From RYN-230 sp963717125 (GTDB taxonomy: Bacteria; Actinomycetota; Actinomycetes; Streptosporangiales; Streptosporangiaceae): a stretch of 64,000 bases of DNA. The translations under genes and the position numbers were made by a program. Positions 25,478 to 33,985 of this stretch are shown here, piece after piece. The notes beneath the pieces were generated by a model. The model ran no database searches. It saw only the letters and a list, made by a program, of their open reading frames with translations, and had not been told where the DNA came from. The stretch spans positions 186,001 to 250,000 of the forward strand of contig CAVQVG010000008.1 of NCBI GenBank assembly GCA_963717125.1, given 5' to 3'. Within the stretch, counting starts at the first letter, position 1. Each line of letters begins with the position of its first letter.

Positions 25478-27031
25478 ATGACCTGGGTCATGCTGCGCCG
25501 GATCCTGGGCCATCGCGCTGACGGAGACGCACCCGGACATACCCAGCCGGTAACGGTCACCATTGCGGACGGGCCGCCGGGGCCGGTGGTGCCGGATGAT
25601 TTCGTCGGGCTGAGTTTCGAGCGCGGGCCGCTCAACCCGGGCAACGCCGGGGTGGACGGTTACCTGTTCCGCCCGGACAACAGTTCGCTGGTCACCCTGT
25701 TCCGCAACCTGGGGCTGCGCAACCTGCGGATCGGCGGGGGATCGGTGGACTTTTACCCTCCCGCGGGCACCGGGCCGGATGGCTTCACCGGGGTGGACAA
25801 CCTGTTCGCGTTCGCCGCCGCGGCCGGGGCGCGGGTGATCTACTCGCTCCGCCTGCTCAGTCCCGGCGGCAAGCCCGTCGCCGGCCTGAAATCGGTCGAT
25901 GCCCAGGCGGCCGGGTACATCTGGGGGCGCTACCGGGAGAACCTGGCCAGCTTCGCGATCGGGAACGAGCCGGACTGGCACGCGTTCCACAGCTACCCGG
26001 GGCATCCGCACGACCCGGCCATCTACGAGGAGATCGGCGGCGTGCCGGGCAGTGCCTACCCGTCCTACCTGGCCACCTGGCAGGACTTCGCCGGCGCGGT
26101 GCGCGAGGCGGCGCCCGGGGCGCCGCTGGCCGGCCCGGACACCGGGGCCTACACGTCGCTGACCTACACGCCGGACCCGGACAGCGGCGTGTCCTGGACC
26201 GAACGGTTCGCCCGCGACGAGCGGGAGGCGGGCCGGGTCGCCGAATTCACCCAGCACTACTACGTGGGCGGAAGCCCCGGGAAGACCACCGCCGAGCAGG
26301 CCATCGGCAACATGCTCTCCGCGCAGTGGGTGACTGGCACCCAGATCGGCAGCCAGCCCGCGGGCACCACGTACATCCCGTATCCCTGGTTCTACACCAG
26401 CAACCTCGCGCCGGTGGTGGCGGCCGGCCTGAGCTACCGGCTCACCGAGTCGAACGACTACCTGACCGGGGTGCCGGGCGCGAGCGACGCGTTCGCCTCG
26501 GCGCTGTGGGCGCTCGATCACCTGCACTGGTGGGCGGCGCACGGGGCCGCGGGCATCAACTTCCACAACAAGCAGTGGCTGTACACCGACACGATCGTGC
26601 CCGACCCGGCCGCCGGCGGCTACGCCGCCACCCCCAAGGGGTACGGCATCAAGGCGTTCAGCCTCGGTTCCGCCGGGGCGGTCAGGCCGGTGACCGTCGG
26701 CAGCACCGGCGGCGTCAACCTGACCGCCTACTGCGTCGGGGACTGCCTCACGCTGATCAACAAGACGCACGGGCGGGCGGCCGTGGACGCGGCGGTGACG
26801 ATCACGGCGCCCGGCCCGGAGCTGCGGCACGCGGAAGTCATGACGCTGTCCAGCGCGGAACCGGGGCAGGCCGGGGCAGGCGCCGCCACGCTCGGCGGGG
26901 CGGCTATCACCGGCGACGCCTCGTGGGAGGGGCAGTGGGCGGCGCTGCCGGCCTGCCCGGACGGCGCCGGGATGAGCTTGACCGTGCCGGCCACCAGCGC
27001 CGCCATCGTCCGGATCCAGGGCGCGGCCTGA
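25478..27031 (+). CDS. Glycoside hydrolase, GH79 (heparanase/glucuronidase-like)
   Basis: 517 residues from ATG 25478. The TIM barrel has NLRIGGGSVDFYPP, the acid/base motif FAIGNEPDW (Glu164) and the candidate nucleophile in SYRLTESNDY (Glu324), both as expected for clan A GH79 enzymes. The C-terminal beta domain runs from about residue 390 to the end. GH79 members cleave beta-glucuronides in proteoglycans or plant polymers. No clear signal peptide follows any start, which is odd for this class; an upstream TTG/GTG start or a cytoplasmic substrate is possible. Confidence 0.82.
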   Translation: MTWVMLRRILGHRADGDAPGHTQPVTVTIADGPPGPVVPDDFVGLSFERGPLNPGNAGVDGYLFRPDNSSLVTLFRNLGLRNLRIGGGSVDFYPPAGTGPDGFTGVDNLFAFAAAAGARVIYSLRLLSPGGKPVAGLKSVDAQAAGYIWGRYRENLASFAIGNEPDWHAFHSYPGHPHDPAIYEEIGGVPGSAYPSYLATWQDFAGAVREAAPGAPLAGPDTGAYTSLTYTPDPDSGVSWTERFARDEREAGRVAEFTQHYYVGGSPGKTTAEQAIGNMLSAQWVTGTQIGSQPAGTTYIPYPWFYTSNLAPVVAAGLSYRLTESNDYLTGVPGASDAFASALWALDHLHWWAAHGAAGINFHNKQWLYTDTIVPDPAAGGYAATPKGYGIKAFSLGSAGAVRPVTVGSTGGVNLTAYCVGDCLTLINKTHGRAAVDAAVTITAPGPELRHAEVMTLSSAEPGQAGAGAATLGGAAITGDASWEGQWAALPACPDGAGMSLTVPATSAAIVRIQGAA

Positions 27032-27207
27032 CGGCGGCGGCCTGTGCTTGGGTAGGTGCCGGGCAGCAAGACGACCCGGTGACGGGCCTGCGGTTCCTGA
27101 CCCGCTCGGCGCACGCCGACGACCGCCGCATTCGCTCCCGGGCCGACGTCGCCGCCCGCGCTCGCGATTGAATGGTGCTGAGCCAGCGGGTGTCGAGGGG
27201 AGCGGCA

Positions 27208-27966
27208 ATGGTCGGCAAGGTGAACTACGACGACCGGCAGTTCGCCGTGTACGCCCGGGGGCGGGCGATGAGCCCCGCGATGCGGGACGTGTGGATGAGG
27301 GTGTTCGCCAGCCAGGTTCCGGAGCGGCGACCGCTGGCGGTGCTCGATCTGGGCTGCGGTGTTGGCCGGTTCACGGCGGCCCTGGCCGAGACATTCGGTG
27401 GCCCGGTGTACGGAGTGGAGCCGTCCGAGCGGATGCGGCAGATCGCCGTGGAGTCGGCGGCGCACCCGGCGGTGAGCTACCTCGCGGGGCGCGCGGAGGA
27501 CATCCCGCTGCCGGTCGGCAGCTGTGATGTCGCACTGCTGTGCTTGGTTATCCACCACGTGGACGATCTGCTGGCCGCCGCGGCGGAGGTTGGCCGGGTG
27601 CTTCGGCCGGGCGGCCGGGTGCTGGTCCGGAACACGTTCGCGGACCGGATGCGGGATCTGTGGTGGTACCAGTTCTTTCCCCGGGCACCCGAGATTGAAC
27701 GGGAAATGTTTCCCACCACTGGCCAGGTGGCCGCCGCGTTTTCCCAGACTGGCCTGGAAGTCCGGTCCCTGCAGGCAGTCCCGGAGCGGCTCGCCGACAG
27801 CGCGGCCGAATTCGCCGCCCGGGTGCGGCTGCTCCCGTTCTCGACGTTTGAGCACATGACCGACGAGGAGATAGCCGAGGGACTTGCCGCGCTCGACGCC
27901 GCGATGGCCAGAGAGACGTCGGCCGAGCCCATCGAAGGCTCCAGCGACCTGCTCGTGCTCGGCTAG
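27208..27966 (+). CDS. Class I SAM-dependent methyltransferase
   Basis: 252 residues from ATG 27208; an in-frame ATG at 27172 adds 12. Motif I is AVLDLGCGVGRFTAALA, then VYGVEPSERMRQIA, VSYLAGRAEDIPLPVGSCDVALLCLVIHHVDDLLAAAAEVGRVLRPGGRVLVRN, a textbook Methyltransf_11/UbiE-like order. The C-terminal helices (FPTTGQVAAAFSQTGLEVRSL) form the acceptor side. The substrate is not indicated by the neighbours, which are an unrelated glycosidase and decayed genes. Confidence 0.87.
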   Translation: MVGKVNYDDRQFAVYARGRAMSPAMRDVWMRVFASQVPERRPLAVLDLGCGVGRFTAALAETFGGPVYGVEPSERMRQIAVESAAHPAVSYLAGRAEDIPLPVGSCDVALLCLVIHHVDDLLAAAAEVGRVLRPGGRVLVRNTFADRMRDLWWYQFFPRAPEIEREMFPTTGQVAAAFSQTGLEVRSLQAVPERLADSAAEFAARVRLLPFSTFEHMTDEEIAEGLAALDAAMARETSAEPIEGSSDLLVLG

Positions 27967-28073
27967 TGCACAGGAACGCGCTGAGGAGGAGGCCCGGGTG
28001 CGCCAGGCAATCCGTGAATATCAGCGGCTGGCCGGGGCAGACGGCCCAACGCCACCCCAGAAATGACCGCCAG

Positions 28074-28247
28074 TCACCGTGCCGGGCTGACGTAAGAGCC
28101 CCGGCCCTTGACCGTGACAACGAAACCCTGCTCACGGAGCACGGCGATGGCCTTCCGGGCGGTGCCGCGGGCAACGCCGAACTCCTGCTGCAACTGAGAC
28201 TCGCTGGGCACCGGCCGGTCCGGGAGTGGACAGGCATGGACGGGCAT
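28074..28247 (-). pseudogene. GntR-family DNA-binding domain fragment
   Basis: 57 codons from ATG 28247: VPSESQLQQEFGVARGTARKAIAVLREQGFVVTVKGRGSYVSPAR. This is the recognition half of a GntR winged helix. The first helix normally before LPSE is replaced by MPVHACPLPDRP, and there is no effector domain. The fragment is too short to be a normal regulator, so it is probably a remnant. Confidence 0.65.
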
Positions 28248-28261
28248 AAACAGGTTGGCTG

Positions 28262-28384
28262 ATGTTCTGCGATGAGGGCAACGCCGGGTCGAGAGCCGTC
28301 ATCGAGGCGTGCGGGGGAAAGCTCGACGGCGTCGCCGCCATCGCTTCGCAACCGGCGCCGTTCTGCCGGTACTGGATCGACTGA
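28262..28384 (+). pseudogene. GNAT acetyltransferase C-terminal fragment
   Basis: 40 codons reading MFCDEGNAGSRAVIEACGG and then KLDGVAAIASQPAPFCRYWID. The CDEGN-GSR-VIE-GG...RYWI pattern is the end of COG3981-type GNAT acetyltransferases. The acetyl-CoA-binding region is missing. It lies 14 bp from the GntR fragment on the opposite strand, so both look like leftovers of a deleted segment. Confidence 0.6.
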
Positions 28385-28818
28385 GGCTGGGGTGTGAGCG
28401 CGGCTGTGCCGCCGGGGACTAGGCGGGTCGGTGGTGGGTGCGGCGGCGTGGCGGCTCGTCAGCTGAGCAGGGCGGACTGCAGGGAGGGCAGCCAGGGCAG
28501 CCAGGGCAGCAGCAGCGCCGACACGATCCCCCTTCGACGCCCGGCTAGAACACCGACTGTAATCCGGCCGCGGCGCGGCGGGAAGGCCACGGCGCGGTGG
28601 GAAGGCCCCCGCAGCGGCGCGAAGACGGCCGCGCGCACAGCGCCGGCGAGCGACCGGCGGGCGTCGCGCGGGCATCGGGCGGGCGTCGGGCGGGTGTTCC
28701 GGGGGCACGGCCGAAATGAAACTAGTCACCTTGGGGATATGGGCCGGGCCGGCGCGATGGAGGCTGAACCGTGTGCCGGGCCCGCGACATCAGGCAGGGC
28801 CGGAGACTGGAGGAAGCA
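28385..28818. other. Non-coding decay zone with simple repeats
   Basis: No frame here has family features. It contains a 9-bp repeat (gccagggca type, 28488-28512), a doubled cggcg-ggaaggcc element (28565-28610) and gggcgtcgggcg-type repeats near 28670-28700. Together with the two gene fragments upstream it marks an eroded region before the hopanoid operon. A promoter for that operon should lie in the last ~100 bp, which are lower in GC. Confidence 0.55.
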
Positions 28819-28923
28819 ATGCCAAAAGAAGCACGTGTGGCGCTACTGCTTGCTGCCACCGCCTGCTTGATGGCCGTCACGGTCGAGTGGGTCATAGCCG
28901 AACTGAACGAACCGCCGAAGTAG
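28819..28923 (+). CDS. 34-residue single-pass membrane peptide upstream of hopanoid operon
   Basis: ATG 28819 follows AGGAAG at 5 nt. The peptide MPKEARVALLLAATACLMAV and TVEWVIAELNEPPK has one hydrophobic segment (about residues 7-26), a positive N-terminus and an acidic C-terminus. It ends just before a 10-bp hairpin that separates it from the glycosyltransferase gene. It may be a small subunit anchoring the enzymes at the membrane or a leader peptide. It is too short for homology to be judged by eye. Confidence 0.6.
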   Translation: MPKEARVALLLAATACLMAVTVEWVIAELNEPPK

Positions 28924-28928
28924 CCGTC

Positions 28929-28956
28929 CGATCCCGGGCTGAGCCGCCCGGGATCG
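28929..28956 (+). terminator. 10-bp hairpin between small peptide and hopanoid genes
   Basis: cgatcccggg (28929-28938), 8-nt loop, then cccgggatcg (28947-28956), all paired. It starts 6 nt after the peptide stop and ends 37 nt before the glycosyltransferase GTG. It could be a terminator or attenuator regulating the operon. Confidence 0.6.
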
Positions 28957-28993
28957 TTCGTCGGTCGGAGCCCACGGTCCAGGAGGTGACCCG

Positions 28994-30178
28994 GTGCAGG
29001 ACGCTGTGCTGCTGGCCGGGTCGCTGGGCCTGGGTCACGAGATGATGGCGCGCAGCTGCGCCGGCCTGCTGGACCAGTCGGGATGGCGGACCCGCAGCGT
29101 GGACAGTATGTCCCTGCTCGGCCGGCGCAGCGGCGGCGCCGGGGAACGGGTGTTCGGCCGGCTGGTCACCATCCCGGGCCTGTACGACGGGCTGCACTTC
29201 GCGCACCTGCGCACCGGGAGCCGGCTAGCCGACCTGATGGCCCGGGCGGCCAGCGCCCGGCTGGTACCGGCGCTCGAAGCCGATCTGGCCAGGCAGCCCG
29301 CCGACCTGCTGTTCAGCGTGTTCGCCACCGGCGCCACCGCGGCCGGCCAGCTCAAGGCACGGTCACCGGGGCTGCGCACGGTCGTGCTGTGCACCGACGT
29401 GACCGTGCACCGGATCTGGGCGGCCCCGGGCACTGACCTGTTCCTGGTCACCTCGCCGGCCGCCGCCGCCTCCGTCCGGCGCTACCTGCCCCGGGCGGCG
29501 GTGTCGGTGGTGCCGCCGCCGGTTCGGGCCGAGTTCTACACGGCGCCCAGCCAGGCGGCGGCCCGGGCGGCGCTCGGCGTGCCGGCGGGGGAGTACTGCG
29601 CGCTGGTCATCGACAGCGGCTGGGGGTTCGGGCCGCTGACCGAAACCGTGGCCGAGCTGGCCGCCGCCGGGGTGCACGTGCTGGCCGTGGCCGGCCGGGA
29701 CCGGGCCGTCGAGCAGCGGTTCCGCGAGCTGGCCCGGCAGACGCCCCGGGTCATCCCGTTCGGCTTCACCGACCGGGTGCCCGAGCTGATGGCCGCGGCC
29801 GACCTGGTGCTGGCCCTGCCCGGCGCGACCACCTGCAGCGAGGCCCGGGTGGTCGGCCGCCAGTTGCTGCTGCTCGACGTCATGCCGGGGCACGGCCGCG
29901 ACAACCTGCTGCACGAGCTGGAGCTGGGCCGCGCGCACGTGGGCCAGCCGACGGCCCGCGGGCTGACCGCCAGCGCGCTGGCCGTGCGGGACGAGGTGAT
30001 GACCGTGCCGGGGCCCGCCGCCCCGGCGCCGCGCTGGGAACCGGCGTTCGCCGCTGCCCTGCGCCAGATCGGAGTGGACGTGCACCCGCTGGTCCCCATA
30101 CCCGACCTACCGGACCAAGCCGACCAAGCTGACCAATCCGCGGCTGACCAATCCCTGCGAGGAGCCGCCAGGCCATGA
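28994..30178 (+). CDS. GT28/MGDG-synthase-like glycosyltransferase
   Basis: 394 residues from GTG 28994, fixed by AGGAGGTGA 6 nt upstream. The N-terminal domain has LLAGSLGLGHEMMARSCAGLL, as in diacylglycerol glucosyl/galactosyltransferases (MGDG synthase, MurG-like GT-B fold). The C-terminal nucleotide-sugar domain shows VIDSGWGFGPLTETVAEL, VIPFGFTDRVPELMAAADLVLALPGATTCSEA. The stop overlaps the hpnJ start (ATGA). In other bacteria the HpnJ substrate is made by the glycosyltransferase HpnI, so this enzyme may supply the sugar on bacteriohopane. The C-terminal tail has short DQA/DQS repeats. Confidence 0.82.
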   Translation: MQDAVLLAGSLGLGHEMMARSCAGLLDQSGWRTRSVDSMSLLGRRSGGAGERVFGRLVTIPGLYDGLHFAHLRTGSRLADLMARAASARLVPALEADLARQPADLLFSVFATGATAAGQLKARSPGLRTVVLCTDVTVHRIWAAPGTDLFLVTSPAAAASVRRYLPRAAVSVVPPPVRAEFYTAPSQAAARAALGVPAGEYCALVIDSGWGFGPLTETVAELAAAGVHVLAVAGRDRAVEQRFRELARQTPRVIPFGFTDRVPELMAAADLVLALPGATTCSEARVVGRQLLLLDVMPGHGRDNLLHELELGRAHVGQPTARGLTASALAVRDEVMTVPGPAAPAPRWEPAFAAALRQIGVDVHPLVPIPDLPDQADQADQSAADQSLRGAARP

Positions 30179-31617
30179 TGCGCACCCTGTTTCTCAACCC
30201 CCCGTCCTACGCGGGTTTCGACGGCGGGGCCGGCGCGAGATACCAGGCAAAACGGGAAATCAGGTCGTACTGGTACCCAACCTGGCTGGCCCAGCCCGCG
30301 GCCATCGTCCCGGGCAGCCGCCTGGTTGACGCGCCGCCGGCCGGCCTGACCGCGGCCGACGTCGTCCCGCTGGCCCGCGACTACGAATTGATCGTGCTGC
30401 ACACCAGTTCGCCCACGTTCGCCGGTGACGTCGCGCTGGCCGAGGCGTTCAAGGCGACCAACCCGAGCGTGCTTGTCGGCTTCGTCGGGCCCAAGGTCGC
30501 CGTGCAGCCCGGCCAGTCGCTGCGGGCGTCCGCCGCGATCGACTTCGTGGCCCGGGAAGAGTTCGACTTCACCATCGCCGAGGTGGCCGAGGGACGCCCG
30601 CTCCGCTCGATTGATGGCATCAGCTTCACCGCCCCGGACGGCCGCGTTACGCATAACGCCAACCGGCCGCCGGTGCCGGACATGGACCTGCTGCCGTTCG
30701 TTACCCCCGTCTACAAGCGGGACTTGCGGGCCGAGGACTATTACATTGGCTACCTGCGGCACCCGTATCTGTCGCTGTACACCGGGCGGGGCTGCCGGTC
30801 GCGGTGCACGTTCTGCCTATGGCCGCAGACGGTCGGGGGGCACCTGTACCGGACCCGGAGCGTCGAGCACGTGCTCGCCGAAGCGGAGCTGGCGGCCCGG
30901 CTGTTCCCCCAGGTCAAGGAGCTGTTCTTCGACGACGACACGTTCACCGACGACCGGCCCCGGGCGGAGGCCATCGCCCGCGGGCTGGGCCGGCTTGGCA
31001 TCACCTGGTCCTGCAACGCCAAGGCCAACGTGCCGCGGGAGACGCTGAAGGTGCTGCGGGACAACGGGCTGCGCCTGCTCCTGGTGGGATACGAGTCCGG
31101 CAATCAGCAGATCCTGATCAACATCAAGAAGGGCCTGCGGGTTGACCGGGCCCGGCGGTTCGCCCGGGATTGCCACGATCTCGGCATCACCGTGCACGGC
31201 ACGTTCATCCTCGGTCTACCGGGGGAAACTAAAGAGACAATCGAGGAGACGATCCGCTACGCCCAGGAGGTGAACCCGCACACCATCCAGGTGTCGGTGG
31301 CGGCGCCCTACCCGGGCACCCAGCTATACCGGCAGGCCATCGAGAAGGGCTGGCTGCCCGGGGATGCCGACGGGGCCACGCTGGTCAGCGACGACGGCAC
31401 CCAGCTGGTCACGCTGTCCTACCCACATCTCGGGCATACCGAGATCCTGGACTCGGTGGACACCTTCTACAAACGGTTCTATTTCCGCGCGGGCAAGATC
31501 GCCGAGATGTCCGCCGAACTGATCCGCCAGCCCGACATGGCGGCCCGGCGGCTGCGCGAGGGCGGGGAGTTCGTCCGCTTCCTGCGCCGCCGGCCGCGCA
31601 CGGCCGCGCTGCGGTGA
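30175..31617 (+). CDS. hpnJ: HpnJ, hopanoid-associated B12-type radical SAM protein
   Basis: 480 residues. The opening MRTLFLNPPSYAGFDGGAGA and YQAKREIRSYWYPTWLAQPA is diagnostic of HpnJ. A B12-binding-like N-terminal domain precedes the radical SAM motif CxxxCxxC (Cys207, Cys211, Cys214) in GRGCRSRCTFCLWPQTVGG, and FFDDDTFTDDRPRAEAIA follows. Known HpnJ enzymes are required for making bacteriohopanetetrol cyclitol ether, proposed to contract the glucosamine-derived ring. It overlaps the upstream glycosyltransferase and precedes hpnR by 25 bp, so the genes form one transcript. Confidence 0.9.
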   Translation: MMRTLFLNPPSYAGFDGGAGARYQAKREIRSYWYPTWLAQPAAIVPGSRLVDAPPAGLTAADVVPLARDYELIVLHTSSPTFAGDVALAEAFKATNPSVLVGFVGPKVAVQPGQSLRASAAIDFVAREEFDFTIAEVAEGRPLRSIDGISFTAPDGRVTHNANRPPVPDMDLLPFVTPVYKRDLRAEDYYIGYLRHPYLSLYTGRGCRSRCTFCLWPQTVGGHLYRTRSVEHVLAEAELAARLFPQVKELFFDDDTFTDDRPRAEAIARGLGRLGITWSCNAKANVPRETLKVLRDNGLRLLLVGYESGNQQILINIKKGLRVDRARRFARDCHDLGITVHGTFILGLPGETKETIEETIRYAQEVNPHTIQVSVAAPYPGTQLYRQAIEKGWLPGDADGATLVSDDGTQLVTLSYPHLGHTEILDSVDTFYKRFYFRAGKIAEMSAELIRQPDMAARRLREGGEFVRFLRRRPRTAALR

Positions 31618-31642
31618 CCGCCTGATACGGAGGATCTGCCTG

Positions 31643-33121
31643 ATGCGTGTCCTGCTGGTACACCCCAGCGCGCTGATGTATTCGGAGATCTTCCTGCGGC
31701 TGGAGCCGCTGGGCCTGGAACGGGTGGCCAGCGCGCTGCTGGCCGAGGGCCATGACGTCCGGCTGGTCAACCTGCAGGTCTACCGCCGGGCCGAGCTGCA
31801 GCGCGAGGTGGCCGAGTTCCAGCCGCAGGCGGTCGGTTTCAGCCTCAACTACCTGGCCAACGTGCCCGAAGTGGTGAACCTGGCCAAGTGGATCAAGACT
31901 TTGCTGCCGGGCTGCTGCGTGTTCGTGGGCGGGCACAGCGTGTCGTTCGTGGCCGAGCAGGTGCTCGGCCACGGCGACGGCGCGATCGACGCCGTGCTCA
32001 AGGGCGAGGGCGAGGTCGGCGCGCCCGCGCTGCTGGCCGCGCTGGCCGACGGCGGGCTCGGCTCCGTGCCCGGGATCGTCACGCCGGACGGGCTGGGCCT
32101 GCCGCTGGCCATGCTGCCCAGCCTGGACAATCACCTCCCGGCCCGGCACCTGGGCGGCCGCCGCCGCAAGTACTTCATCGGGGTGATGGACCCGGCCGCG
32201 TCCATCGAGTTCACCCGTGGCTGCCCGTGGGACTGCTCGTTCTGCAGCGCGTGGACCTTCTACGGCCGCAGCTACCGCCGGCTGTCCCCGGAAGCGGCCG
32301 CCGAGGACATGGCCCGGATCGCCGAGCCGGGCGTGTTCATCGTGGACGACGTGGCGTTCATCAAGGCCGAGGAGGGCGACGAGATCGCCCGCCAGCTGGA
32401 GCGCCGCCACATCCGCAAGCAGTACTACCTGGAAACTCGGTGCGACGTGCTGCTCCGCAACGAGGAGGTGTTCCGCCGCTGGCGGCGGCTCGGGCTGAAC
32501 TACATGTTCCTCGGCCTGGAAGCGCTGGACGAGGACGGGCTGAAGGCGTTCCGCAAGCGGACCACGCCGAAGGTCAACAACAAGGCCCTGGAGGTGGCCC
32601 GGTCCCTGGGGCTGAGCGTGGCCATCAACATCATCGCCGACCCGGACTGGGACGAGGCGCGGTTCGCCTTCGTCCGGGACTGGGCCATGAGCGTGCCGGA
32701 GATCGTCAACATCACCGTGATGACGCCCTACCCGGGGACCGAGACCTGGTTCACCGAATCCCGCAGGCTGACCAGCCTCGACTACCGCCTGTTCGACGTG
32801 CAGCACGCGGTGCTGCCGACCCGGCTGCCGCTGCACCGGTTCTACGAGGAGCTGGTCAAGACCCAGTCGGTGCTGGCCCGCAAGCACCTGGGCGTGGCCG
32901 CGCTGGCCAAGACGACCGGGATCGTGGCCCGGCAGCTGCTGCACGGGCAGACCAACTTCGTCCGGATGATCTGGAAGTTCAACCAGGTCTACAACGCCGA
33001 CCGGCAGTACAGCGAGCATCAGCGCGAGACCGAGTACCTGCTGCCGCCGCCCGCGCCGCCGGTGACCGCGCCGGACCGGAAGGAGCTGTACATCCACGCC
33101 CCGCAGCGGCGGAGGGCCTGA
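31643..33121 (+). CDS. hpnR: HpnR, hopanoid C-3 methylase (B12 radical SAM)
   Basis: 492 residues; GGAGGA lies 9 nt before ATG 31643. The N-terminal cobalamin-binding domain (RVLLVHPSALMYSEIFLRLEPLGLE; VGFSLNYLANVPEVV; CVFVGGHS) leads to the radical SAM cluster Cys194, Cys198, Cys201 in TRGCPWDCSFCSAWTFYGR. The C-terminal block DYRLFDVQHAVLPTRLPL and TNFVRMIWKFNQVYN is characteristic of HpnR. The enzyme transfers a methyl from SAM through B12 to C-3 of the hopane A ring, the source of 3-methylhopane biomarkers. Confidence 0.92.
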   Translation: MRVLLVHPSALMYSEIFLRLEPLGLERVASALLAEGHDVRLVNLQVYRRAELQREVAEFQPQAVGFSLNYLANVPEVVNLAKWIKTLLPGCCVFVGGHSVSFVAEQVLGHGDGAIDAVLKGEGEVGAPALLAALADGGLGSVPGIVTPDGLGLPLAMLPSLDNHLPARHLGGRRRKYFIGVMDPAASIEFTRGCPWDCSFCSAWTFYGRSYRRLSPEAAAEDMARIAEPGVFIVDDVAFIKAEEGDEIARQLERRHIRKQYYLETRCDVLLRNEEVFRRWRRLGLNYMFLGLEALDEDGLKAFRKRTTPKVNNKALEVARSLGLSVAINIIADPDWDEARFAFVRDWAMSVPEIVNITVMTPYPGTETWFTESRRLTSLDYRLFDVQHAVLPTRLPLHRFYEELVKTQSVLARKHLGVAALAKTTGIVARQLLHGQTNFVRMIWKFNQVYNADRQYSEHQRETEYLLPPPAPPVTAPDRKELYIHAPQRRRA

Positions 33122-33123
33122 CC

Positions 33124-33888
33124 GTGTCCGGGCCGGCCGTCGGCCTGTGCGGGATGCGCGCGCTGATCACCGGCGGGTCGAGCGGCATCGGCGCCGCGAC
33201 GGCCCGGGCGTTCGCCGGGCACGGCATGCAGCTGGCCATCGCCGGCCGCAACCTGACCGCTCTGCACAGTGTGGCGGCCGACACCGGCGCCGTGTGCATC
33301 CCCGGGGACCTGCGCGAACCGGGCTGCCCGCGGCGGACCATCGGCATCGCCAGCGACGCGCTGGGGGGGCTGGACCTGATGGTGTCCAACGCGGGGATCG
33401 GCTGGGCCGGGTCGTTCGCGTCGATGACGGAGGCCGACATCGACGCGCTCATCGACGTCAACCTGCGCGCCGCGGCTCATCTGGCCCACGCGGTGATCCC
33501 GCACCTGGAACCGGGGAAGGGCCGGATCGTGTTCGTCGGGTCCATCGCCGGGCTGGTCGGGGTGTCAGGCGAGGCGTGTTACTCGGCGACCAAGGCGGGC
33601 CTCGGCTGCCTGGCCGACACGCTGCGCGACGAACTGCGGCCGCGCGGGGTCGGCGTCACACTGGTCAGCCCGGGGGTGGTGGACACCGCGTTCTTCGAGC
33701 GCCGCAATGTGCCGTATCAGCGGCATCACCCGCAGCTGATGAGCGCGCAGGCCGCCGCGGCCGCCATCGTGGACGCCATCCGGCGCGGCCGGGACGAGGT
33801 GGTCATCCCGCCGTGGCTGTCCTTCCCGGCCCGGCTGAAGGTAAATTTTCCCGGCCTGTACCGGCTGCTCGCGGCGCGCTTCGCCTGA
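33124..33888 (+). CDS. Short-chain dehydrogenase in hopanoid operon
   Basis: 254 residues from GTG 33124, only 2 nt after the hpnR stop, so translationally coupled. TGGSSGIG binds NAD(P), VSNAGIG and the catalytic YSATK are present, and the late VVIPPWLSFPARLKVNFPGLYRLLAARF is a hydrophobic tail common in membrane-proximal SDRs. Position in the operon suggests it oxidises or reduces a hopanoid side-chain or sugar group. The exact reaction is inferred, not shown. Confidence 0.88.
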   Translation: MSGPAVGLCGMRALITGGSSGIGAATARAFAGHGMQLAIAGRNLTALHSVAADTGAVCIPGDLREPGCPRRTIGIASDALGGLDLMVSNAGIGWAGSFASMTEADIDALIDVNLRAAAHLAHAVIPHLEPGKGRIVFVGSIAGLVGVSGEACYSATKAGLGCLADTLRDELRPRGVGVTLVSPGVVDTAFFERRNVPYQRHHPQLMSAQAAAAAIVDAIRRGRDEVVIPPWLSFPARLKVNFPGLYRLLAARFA

Positions 33889-33985
33889 CAGGCCGGGTTT
33901 CCCAGCCCCGGATCCTGGATCGCAGCGTAAAGGGTTTGACTCATCCAGTGAGCAGCGTGTATGTCCTGGTCTACACTCGGGGCAA

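Noticed and set aside
25292..27208. Long minus-strand open frame (638 codons) opposite the GH79 gene
   Set aside because: No domain pattern and fully overlapped by a gene with catalytic motifs.
27970..28066. Helical peptide frame AQERAEEEARVRQAIREYQ after the methyltransferase
   Set aside because: The only start with a good ribosome-binding site gives 22 residues; no evidence of an independent gene.
31409..33097. Long minus-strand open frame (562 codons) opposite hpnR
   Set aside because: It is the antisense of a clearly conserved gene; its composition (Arg/Gly/His/Val-rich) is typical of high-GC shadow frames.
28819..33888. Cluster considered as a RiPP or polyketide pathway because of two radical SAM genes
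   Set aside because: Both radical SAM proteins match hopanoid enzymes across their whole length, and no precursor, cyclase or carrier genes are present.
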